Assembly: GCA_009930155.1 (NCBI GenBank)
Contig: RZYX01000101.1
Coordinates: 1 to 6,391, forward strand
DNA from: Clostridia bacterium
GTDB lineage: Bacteria; Bacillota_A; Clostridia; Oscillospirales; Acutalibacteraceae
Reading direction: 5' to 3'
Length of the DNA: 6,391 nt
Numbering within the stretch: position 1 is the first letter of the stretch; each line of letters starts with the position of its first letter. The notes under the pieces were generated by a model. That model was not told the DNA's origin and did not search any database. It saw only the letters and a program-made list of their open reading frames with translations. Positions 1-5,055 of the stretch are shown here, in pieces. Position numbers and translations under genes: made by a program.

Positions 1-1
1 A

Positions 2-115
2 CCGCACTATGATAGTATTGTGAGAGTTCGTCGTATTACAGGATATTTAAGTACGCTGCCGCGGTTTAACGACGCAAAGAAAAAAGAAGTAGCAGACAGA
101 ATTGTACACCTTTAG
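2..115 (+). CDS. nrdD: 3' end of probable anaerobic (class III) ribonucleoside-triphosphate reductase
   Basis: An open frame enters from the left edge and stops at TAG 113-115, giving the last 37 residues of a protein. The tail contains RITGYLSTLPRFNDAKKKEV followed by ADRIVHL. This resembles the C-terminal end of NrdD, where a GY(L/F) motif is followed by a W/F-N-x-(A/G)K-x-x-E-x-x-(D/E)R pattern. NrdD reduces ribonucleoside triphosphates to deoxy forms under anaerobic conditions with a glycyl radical. The glycyl-radical site itself would lie upstream of the window or cannot be recognised here. A terminator follows at 195-237, so the gene looks like the end of its transcription unit. I read it as flanking chromosome beside an inserted element. 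The identification rests on a short tail seen from memory and is moderate. Confidence 0.55.
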   Translation, partial: PHYDSIVRVRRITGYLSTLPRFNDAKKKEVADRIVHL

Positions 116-126
116 TAAATATAATA

Positions 127-161
127 GTTGTATTATGCAGCTGCTATAGCGATAATACAAC
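127..161. repeat. Imperfect inverted repeat downstream of the nrdD-like gene
   Basis: GTTGTATTAT at 127-136 is exactly complementary to ATAATACAAC at 152-161. The 15-nt centre contains two small palindromes, CAGCTG and GCTATAGC. The stem could form in RNA just after the stop at 115, but only scattered T residues follow it, so it is not a convincing terminator. It could be a processing hairpin, a regulator site or a recombinase binding site. No matching copy is visible at the right end of the window. Confidence 0.4.
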
Positions 162-194
162 AAATATATTTATTTTAAAACTGTTAGTATTATT

Positions 195-237
195 AAGAAG
201 GTCTAACACCCAGTATGGGTAAGGCCTTCTTATTTTT
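195..237 (+). terminator. Rho-independent terminator after the nrdD-like gene
   Basis: AAGAAGGTC at 195-203 pairs with GGCCTTCTT at 223-231, with one T-G wobble. ACCC at 208-211 can pair with GGGT at 217-220 inside the loop. The T-rich tract TTATTTTTA follows at 230-238. The position 80 bp after the upstream stop fits termination of that gene and insulates the vsr promoter from it. Confidence 0.8.
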
Positions 238-270
238 ATGGTAGTAACATTGGGTGCTTTGTTTTTATGT

Positions 271-300
271 TTTACGGTTTTTGGTAAAGCCATATATAAT
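271..300 (+). promoter_or_regulatory. Predicted promoter for vsr
   Basis: The -35-like TTTACG (271-276) and the perfect -10 TATAAT (295-300) are separated by 18 bp. Transcription would start near 306, giving a leader of about 40 nt before the vsr start at 345. It lies after the terminator ending near 237, so vsr is probably transcribed independently of the upstream gene. The -35 match is only fair. Confidence 0.5.
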
Positions 301-344
301 ATTTTATAGAATATAAAATGTTGCTTTATGGAGAGTGAAAAGCT

Positions 345-791
345 TTGGATAATTTGACTAAAGAACAAAGGCACAAGAGCATGTCGCACATTAGATCAAA
401 GGATACCAGTATTGAAATTACACTTCGTAAAGCTCTGTGGCAAAAAGGTTATCGTTATAGGAAAAATGTTGATAATTTACCTGGGAAACCTGATATCGTT
501 TTGCCTAAATACAAAATCGCCATTTTCTGCGATGGTGAATTTTTCCATGGAAAAGGATGGCTGGTTTTAAAACCCAAAATTGCTGCCGGCTCTAACAAGG
601 ATTATTGGATAAAGAAGATAGCCAAAAACATTGAAAGAGACGACAGAAACAACAAAGAACTATTGGCACTAGGCTGGACGGTTATAAGATTTTGGGGAAA
701 AGATATTAAAAAAAACACAGACGATTGTATTAAAACCATTGATGAGGCTGTCTTAGAGTGGATATTGGATCAAAGACAACTTGATGAATGA
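345..791 (+). CDS. vsr: Very short patch repair (Vsr) endonuclease, 148 aa
   Basis: Vsr nicks 5' of the T in T:G mismatches that arise when 5-methylcytosine deaminates, and so limits mutation at sites modified by a cytosine-5 methyltransferase. The protein has the full family layout: N-terminal RSKDTSIE with the conserved Glu24, the PGKPDIV strand with catalytic Asp50, a central segment FCDGEFFHGKGW (61-72) with His68, NIERD (95-99) and a GWTVIRFW strand (110-117). The start is TTG, chosen because GGAGAG at 330-335 sits 9 nt upstream and the N-terminus MDNLTKEQRHKSMSHIRS is typical of the family. Compared with E. coli Vsr as I recall it, the Cys/His zinc-site residues of the HGCFWHHHHC segment are missing. 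This looks like a zinc-free variant rather than a damaged gene. It lies upstream of the methyltransferase gene, the usual company for vsr. Confidence 0.93.
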   Translation: MDNLTKEQRHKSMSHIRSKDTSIEITLRKALWQKGYRYRKNVDNLPGKPDIVLPKYKIAIFCDGEFFHGKGWLVLKPKIAAGSNKDYWIKKIAKNIERDDRNNKELLALGWTVIRFWGKDIKKNTDDCIKTIDEAVLEWILDQRQLDE

Positions 792-871
792 GCAAAAATG
801 ATGATGTAATCAGTAATTATAAAAACATAGCAATCGATTTATCTATTGCTAATAGAGTCTGTTTATGTTAA
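788..871 (+). CDS. Possible 27-residue ORF overlapping the vsr stop
   Basis: An ATG at 788-790 overlaps the vsr TGA (789-791) in an ATGA arrangement typical of translational coupling, and the frame stays open to TAA 869-871. The peptide starts MSKNDDVISNYKNIAIDLS and ends in Cys-Leu-Cys. No ribosome binding site is clear. I do not recognise it. It may be a coupled leader peptide, the remnant of a longer gene, or chance. Its 3' end runs through the predicted methyltransferase promoter. Confidence 0.2.
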   Translation: MSKNDDVISNYKNIAIDLSIANRVCLC

Positions 872-874
872 ACT
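846..874 (+). promoter_or_regulatory. Predicted extended -10 promoter for the methyltransferase gene
   Basis: TTGCTA (846-851) lies 17 bp upstream of TAAACT (869-874), and TG at 866-867 makes an extended -10 (TGTTAAACT). Transcription would start near 880-882. A perfect 12-bp palindrome begins a few bases downstream at 885. The methyltransferase would therefore have its own promoter in addition to any read-through from vsr. Confidence 0.5.
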
Positions 875-884
875 AACAGAAAAA

Positions 885-896
885 GCGGCGCGCCGC
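885..896. promoter_or_regulatory. GC-only 12-bp palindrome, candidate operator of the methyltransferase gene
   Basis: GCGGCGCGCCGC is a perfect palindrome made only of G and C in otherwise AT-rich intergenic DNA. It lies just after the predicted transcription start and 8 bp before the ribosome binding site at 904-908. With no loop it makes a poor RNA hairpin, so a DNA-level role is more likely, such as a binding or methylation site. Cytosine-5 methyltransferases of some R-M systems repress their own promoter. That this site does so here is inference. Confidence 0.4.
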
Positions 897-914
897 AATT
901 CCTGGAGGTTTAAC

Positions 915-1877
915 ATGAAAGTAGCTAGTTTCTTTGCGGGTGTAGGCGGTATTGACAAAGGCTTTGAACAGGCAGGTTTTGATATTATATGGGCAAATGA
1001 GTTTGATAAGAACGCAGCTGAAACATATAAGCTGAATTTTACATCTGAAATAGTGGTAGAAGATATCAGAAAAGTAGGGGTTGAAGAGATACCGGATTAT
1101 GACGTTATGATTGGGGGATTTCCTTGTCAAGCATTCAGCGTTGCCGGATACCGCAAAGGCTTTGATGACGATCGAGGGAACTTATTTTTTGAACTGGAAC
1201 GCATTTTTACTGAGAAAGATAGGCAACCAAAGGTTTTATTCTTGGAAAACGTAAAAAATCTGGTTGGACATGATAACGGCAATACGTTTAGAGTAATACT
1301 GAAGAAGCTCAAAGATGCTGGCTATCATGTTAGGAAAGAAGTATTGAACGCCTGTGAATATGGAAACCTGCCTCAGAATAGAGAGCGTATATATATAGTA
1401 GCCTTTTTGGATGAAGATGTTTATAAAGAGTTTGACTTTCCTGAACCCATTGAATTAACTCATAGCCTGAAGGACATGATTGATTTCGAGACGAAACAGG
1501 ACGATCGTTTTTATTATAAGCCATCTAACTGCGGCTTTTATGATTTGCTAAAGGAAAATGTTGTTCGTTCCGACACGTTGTATCAATGGCGACGAATTTA
1601 CGTGCGTGAAAACAAAAGCAACCTGTGTCCAACTCTTACTGCAAACATGGGAACCGGGGGACATAATGTTCCGATAATATATACTAACCATGGTATCCGC
1701 AAACTAACACCTAGGGAGTGTTTTAATCTTCAGGGCTATGATTCTGACTACAAATTGCCAGAAAATATGGCAAATACCCATCTTTATAAACAGGCAGGTA
1801 ACTCTGTCGTTGTTCCTGTAATAACCAGAATAGCGGAAAAAATAGCTCTTGCTTTTGAAAAAGCAAATAAAAATTAA
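915..1877 (+). CDS. dcm: DNA (cytosine-5-)-methyltransferase of a type II R-M system, 320 aa
   Basis: The enzyme transfers a methyl group from S-adenosylmethionine to C5 of cytosine in a short recognition site. All the family motifs are present in order: motif I SFFAGVGG (5-12), motif IV GGFPCQAFS (67-75) with nucleophile Cys71, motif VI ENV (111-113), motif VIII QNRERIYIV (154-162), motif IX RKLTPRECFNLQGY (262-275) and motif X QAGNSVVVPV (293-302). The target-recognition region lies between about 199 and 256 and includes YQWRRIYVRENK and PTLTANMGTGGHN. I cannot assign the recognition sequence. The length is close to HhaI methyltransferase (327 aa). The ATG start at 915 is set by GGAGG at 904-908, six bases upstream; an in-frame TTG at 846 would add residues unlike the family. 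The gene sits 123 bp after vsr and ends at a strong terminator. The symbol is used in the generic sense. Confidence 0.96.
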   Translation: MKVASFFAGVGGIDKGFEQAGFDIIWANEFDKNAAETYKLNFTSEIVVEDIRKVGVEEIPDYDVMIGGFPCQAFSVAGYRKGFDDDRGNLFFELERIFTEKDRQPKVLFLENVKNLVGHDNGNTFRVILKKLKDAGYHVRKEVLNACEYGNLPQNRERIYIVAFLDEDVYKEFDFPEPIELTHSLKDMIDFETKQDDRFYYKPSNCGFYDLLKENVVRSDTLYQWRRIYVRENKSNLCPTLTANMGTGGHNVPIIYTNHGIRKLTPRECFNLQGYDSDYKLPENMANTHLYKQAGNSVVVPVITRIAEKIALAFEKANKN

Positions 1878-1891
1878 GTGTTGTATAGCAT

Positions 1892-1941
1892 AAAAAATCT
1901 GGACTCTTTAGCTTTTGCTACATAGAGTCCAGATTTTTTTT
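1892..1941 (+). terminator. Strong, probably bidirectional terminator after the methyltransferase gene
   Basis: A 16-bp perfect stem pairs 1892-1907 (six A, then TCTGGACTCT) with 1924-1939 (AGAGTCCAGA, then T), and the T run goes on to 1941. The 16-nt loop can form an inner TAGC/GCTA stem around TTTT. The A tract on the other side makes it a terminator for minus-strand transcripts as well. It separates the methyltransferase and nuclease transcription units, and may also stop minus-strand read-through from the recombinase operon. Confidence 0.93.
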
Positions 1942-1949
1942 CATAATAC

Positions 1950-1978
1950 TACTTAAGGTATTTTTAAAGTGTTATAAT
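1950..1978 (+). promoter_or_regulatory. Predicted extended -10 promoter for the nuclease gene
   Basis: A perfect TATAAT (1973-1978) is preceded by TG at 1970-1971, giving the extended -10 TGTTATAAT. The -35 region is poor (TACTTA at 1950-1955 with 17-bp spacing), as is common for extended -10 promoters. Transcription would start near 1985, leaving a leader of only about 20 nt before the ATG at 2006. It lies just after the terminator ending at 1941. Confidence 0.6.
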
Positions 1979-2005
1979 CATGGTATATTGCCAGGAGGTG
2001 TAAAT

Positions 2006-2920
2006 ATGCCAGATTTAACACACAGAGATGATATTGATCTGTACGTAAGGGATAATATCGAGGAAATTAATCAAAACATAAGTAATTTCAAAAAATCTTA
2101 TTGTCCCCGAGCAACTTATGACGAAACTGATATAAAGAATCATTTGAAGTCAAAGTTAATTAGTGAAATTGAAACGTCAAGGTCAACTATCATGCAACGA
2201 TTTGAAGATTATAATTTTGTGAAAGCAAGGATTAAAGATATTGCAACCGAACTAATATACTATGCGCCGGACGTTGAGAAAGTAATTGAAGATAGTATCT
2301 ACAGTGAGCTTAAAGATAGTACAGACCATGTAGCTTTGAGTAATTCAATAATCAACTGCATTTATGAGCATGGCCATTTAAACCAAGGAAAGAGAAGTTT
2401 TATAAATCGTTCGATTAGGGTATTAACAGGAAAGGTTCTTTTTCTATTATTACAAAAAGGATTTTTGCTAAATATAAACAATGTTGAAAGCGGTGTTATG
2501 ACTGCCAATGCAGGTGATTCTGCACAATTTCTGTTTTTATCTAGAGCTATATTGGCAGGATATAACTGTTCGAATGTTGATGTTCGCTCTAGTCGTTATG
2601 ACGCAATAATTGATTATAGGGGCCGTTTATTTAAGGTGCAGGTGAAGGGTATTAGCAACACAACAGTTAGTTTTAAGGATAGAGATCGTGGTGGTCGTGG
2701 CATTGATACGCACAATCCTAGAAACCAGGGACAAAGAATTACAGCAGCGGATTGCGATATATATGCTGCTGTAGATAAGCAATGTGGAATCTGTTACATA
2801 ATTCCTATGAGAGACATTGATCCGTTGCCTGACGCAGAAATTAGAAGTGTTGATGTATCAAGACTAGAGCGTTATAGGGAAAATTGGACCGTAATAGATG
2901 AACTATATAACGATATGTAA
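2006..2920 (+). CDS. Putative type II restriction endonuclease, PD-(D/E)XK-like, 304 aa
   Basis: I do not recognise a named family. The role is inferred from position, next to a cytosine-5 methyltransferase and vsr, and from a nuclease-like C-terminal part. The signature there is SSRYDAIIDYRGRLFKVQVK (195-214): Asp199 at the end of one strand and Gln212-Val-Lys214 on the next, which fits a PD-(D/E)XK core with Q-x-K in place of D/E-x-K. GDSAQFLFLSRAILAGYNC (170-188) would be the preceding helix, with Gln174 where related nucleases often have Glu. The N-terminal 140 residues look helical and charged and may bind DNA. The ATG at 2006 is chosen because AGGAGGTG at 1993-2000 lies 5 nt upstream; the in-frame TTG at 1988 lies before that site. 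The stop is one base from the stop of the convergent gene. An alternative is a non-restriction nuclease carried as cargo. Confidence 0.7.
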   Translation: MPDLTHRDDIDLYVRDNIEEINQNISNFKKSYCPRATYDETDIKNHLKSKLISEIETSRSTIMQRFEDYNFVKARIKDIATELIYYAPDVEKVIEDSIYSELKDSTDHVALSNSIINCIYEHGHLNQGKRSFINRSIRVLTGKVLFLLLQKGFLLNINNVESGVMTANAGDSAQFLFLSRAILAGYNCSNVDVRSSRYDAIIDYRGRLFKVQVKGISNTTVSFKDRDRGGRGIDTHNPRNQGQRITAADCDIYAAVDKQCGICYIIPMRDIDPLPDAEIRSVDVSRLERYRENWTVIDELYNDM

Positions 2921-2921
2921 A

Positions 2922-4694
2922 TTATAGCTGCAAATTTAGGCCTAACAATGTTGCTTTTTTTGCAAAGTAGGCTGGATCGTATCCCGCTGCTTTGGCGGCC
3001 ATAAGAACATCATCTTCGAAGAAAACGAAGTTTTTTAGCCATGTATTTTTGATTACAGTCGTTGTTAGACAAGGGTCTATGCGTTTTATTATTGCAGATA
3101 AAGTGTTAAAGCCTATGGGCCTGTTTCTTGGTATTGAGTGGTATACAACAAATAAGTAATTTGGATTAGGTAATGGGCCTATAAGTTTATTTCTATACTC
3201 CATGTAATTGCAGAGGATAGATAAATCTTCATCATCAAGAATAATTAGTCTTTCGTCTGTGAATTGTCCTTTTGGAATCGATATCGTAGCATTTTCAAAA
3301 TCAATGTCTGATACTTTAATATGCCGGGCCTGCATATGAGTCAATCCATGCATAAGCAATAACATTATTAATAATGAAAGATCAGGGTTGTTTTCTGGAC
3401 TTGTCATGATGTCATATAATTCGAACTGCTGTTCTTCTGATAACACTTTTCCAAAATGTAGTGCACGTTCTGTATTCTTTATATAATCGAGAGGATTATG
3501 CAGAAGGTGTTTTCGCAGTCGACACCAGCTAAAAAACTTTTTAAGAGAAAGGGCATAGCTATTACTGATACTATCGATATACGGAAGTATTGCCTTCGTA
3601 TTGAGGCTGTAAAGTGAATTGTAGCCATTGTCGGATAACCAAGAAGTTAATTGACGTGCTATTATTATAGCAACGTAAATGCTTGGTAGTTTTTTTGCTG
3701 AAACAGCTCCACGGCTTATTTGCTTATTCCTTTTCTCGATTAAGTAACGAGCATAATCAGCAATAATGTTCCTAAAGTCATCAGGGGCTTTGTTAATCTG
3801 ATTATCGATCTTTCGCAGTATACGGTTTTCTGTTTCATAAGGATCTAGACTTTGCTGAACTTTTTTAAAGGTTTTGATGCGTAGCTTTGCCAATATCGCT
3901 TTTGCGTTTGCATGGTAGTGCTCCCGGGCTTTTGCTATAACTTTGTCTCTGTGTGTTAACCGATACTTTAAGGCAATAGCCTTATATTTTTCCGGATCAG
4001 CGCTTTCACGAATCTTTTTCTTTGCTAAAATTTCAGTACGGTTTTTATTGTAATAGCTTTTGTAATAATTAAGATAATGCTCTCGTCTGCTAGCCTTATA
4101 TATCTTATCCTTAGCAAGTATTTGAGCTTTATTCCTTTCATAATATAAACGCCTGGCCCGTTTCAAACGCGTGGAATTTTTCCTGTTATAAATTTTCTGC
4201 ATAGCTTTGGGTCTAGACAGTTTTTTAACGAATGAAAGGCGAGGCAGGATATTTAATTTATAGCTTCTGAGTTTTATTAGTCTTTTCCTTCTTTTTTCAC
4301 GTTCCCACCAGCGCTTGTTCCATGCAGCTATTTTTTCAGGGTTTTTGGCTCTGAACTTTCTTGCCTGTGCACAACGATTTTCACGGTCTCTGTCATAACG
4401 TTGTTTATCTTTCTTACGGGCTTCTTCTGGATTTGCTGCTCTCTGTTGCTGGCGCTTTGCATTTCTAGCTTCCTTGTGCTTGGAGTGACCAGCTCTGTTT
4501 TTGGCTTTTATTGCTTCTGGATAGCGGATATATCTTATACGATCACGAATGCGTCGCTTTTCTTTTGATTGCTCATCTGAAGGCATTGATAAGTAGTTGT
4601 TGTAGCATTCAGTACACAAACCCAAAGCTTGATGTGGATGATCACTAGTTTTACAGGTGGCGCAAAAATCTATTTCATATTCGTTTGACCACAT
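2922..4694 (-). CDS. Zinc-finger / basic-repeat protein with a degenerate tyrosine recombinase domain, 590 aa
   Basis: Three regions can be seen. First, residues 11-30 form a CxxC...CxxC finger (Cys11, 14, 27, 30; GLCTECY). Second, residues about 45-275 are very rich in Lys, Arg, Tyr and Asn, with loose repeats such as YYERNKAQILAK, YYNKNRTEILAK and HANAKAILAK, probably a nucleic-acid-binding arm. Third, residues about 300-590 have the two-domain outline of a tyrosine recombinase: a core-binding part around 310-410, then LLIMLLLMHGLTHMQARHI (441-459). The catalytic set is lost when aligned by eye with the active recombinase in this operon: first Arg is Thr452, His is Val547, second Arg is Asn550, the later His is Tyr572 and the Tyr nucleophile is Ala581. 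Only Lys475 may remain. The ATG has AGGAGG 8 nt upstream and follows the HTH gene by 16 bp. It is probably an accessory DNA-binding partner of the recombinase. Large second recombinases such as TnpB of Tn554 are the nearest comparison. Confidence 0.75.
   Translation of the reverse strand: MWSNEYEIDFCATCKTSDHPHQALGLCTECYNNYLSMPSDEQSKEKRRIRDRIRYIRYPEAIKAKNRAGHSKHKEARNAKRQQQRAANPEEARKKDKQRYDRDRENRCAQARKFRAKNPEKIAAWNKRWWEREKRRKRLIKLRSYKLNILPRLSFVKKLSRPKAMQKIYNRKNSTRLKRARRLYYERNKAQILAKDKIYKASRREHYLNYYKSYYNKNRTEILAKKKIRESADPEKYKAIALKYRLTHRDKVIAKAREHYHANAKAILAKLRIKTFKKVQQSLDPYETENRILRKIDNQINKAPDDFRNIIADYARYLIEKRNKQISRGAVSAKKLPSIYVAIIIARQLTSWLSDNGYNSLYSLNTKAILPYIDSISNSYALSLKKFFSWCRLRKHLLHNPLDYIKNTERALHFGKVLSEEQQFELYDIMTSPENNPDLSLLIMLLLMHGLTHMQARHIKVSDIDFENATISIPKGQFTDERLIILDDEDLSILCNYMEYRNKLIGPLPNPNYLFVVYHSIPRNRPIGFNTLSAIIKRIDPCLTTTVIKNTWLKNFVFFEDDVLMAAKAAGYDPAYFAKKATLLGLNLQL
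2930..2961 (+). terminator. Weak candidate terminator after the nuclease gene
   Basis: GCAA (2930-2933) can pair with TTGC (2951-2954) around the palindrome TTAGGCCTAA (2936-2945), and seven T residues follow at 2955-2961. The helix is short and interrupted, and it lies inside the coding end of the convergent 590-aa gene. It is the only terminator-like structure seen just downstream of the nuclease gene, so it may be only partly effective. Confidence 0.3.
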
Positions 4695-4710
4695 TTATGA
4701 AACCTCCTGA

Positions 4711-5055
4711 TTAAATCGGTGGAGCTGGTACTCGTGTCTTTTTATTAGTTGCAGAAGAATCTGAGGAAGAGCCGTTAGCAACTTTTATTTCTGAATTGTT
4801 AAGCGCGTTGAATTTTTCTAATGATGCAAAATCGAATTCAACTAAATCAGATGGTGTGCATTTTAAAACATAACAAAGAGCATATAACGTTGTTAACGTA
4901 AGAGCTAATGGTTTAGCGCGCATTAATTTATTTACCGCGGTGTGTGATAAGTTGAGTCCGGCTTGGTCAGATAGGAGACGTTGAAGCTCGGCTGCTGTCC
5001 AAATATTTCTTTCTGCACATTTCTGTCTTAATTTCCATATGATGTTGCTATCCAC
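4711..5055 (-). CDS. Small Cro/C1 (XRE)-type helix-turn-helix protein, 114 aa
   Basis: The first 75 residues look like a Cro/C1-type DNA-binding domain. IIWKLRQKCAERNIWTAAEL is helix 1 and the start of helix 2, LSHTAVNKLMRAK (36-48) fits the recognition helix, and LTTLYALCYVLKCTPSDLVEF (54-74) is the usual closing helix pair with a CTPSDL motif. Residues 75-114 are a Ser/Asn/Pro-rich, probably unstructured tail. The start is GTG at 5053-5055, 28 bp inside the end of the recombinase gene, with AAGGGGG about 9 nt upstream, so translation is probably coupled. It lies between the active recombinase and the large degenerate one. It could repress the operon promoter, where an inverted repeat covers the start region, or act with the recombinases as an accessory or directionality factor. 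The DNA-binding call is firm; the role is inferred. Confidence 0.85.
   Translation of the reverse strand: MDSNIIWKLRQKCAERNIWTAAELQRLLSDQAGLNLSHTAVNKLMRAKPLALTLTTLYALCYVLKCTPSDLVEFDFASLEKFNALNNSEIKVANGSSSDSSATNKKTRVPAPPI

Noticed and set aside
116..344. tRNA or other attachment-site gene at the left junction
   Set aside because: No cloverleaf or conserved tRNA arm sequences are visible; the region holds only an inverted repeat, a terminator and a promoter.
846..914. Upstream TTG start that would lengthen the methyltransferase by 23 residues
   Set aside because: There is no ribosome binding site there, the extra segment crosses the predicted promoter and the palindrome, and the ATG at 915 has GGAGG six bases upstream and begins just before motif I as in the family.
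1988..2005. Upstream TTG start for the nuclease gene
   Set aside because: It lies upstream of the AGGAGGTG ribosome binding site, which is perfectly spaced for the ATG at 2006.
3870..4562. Repeated basic units considered as a DNA repeat or CRISPR-like array
   Set aside because: The repetition is only loose and at protein level; spacing and DNA sequence vary, and the frame is open throughout.
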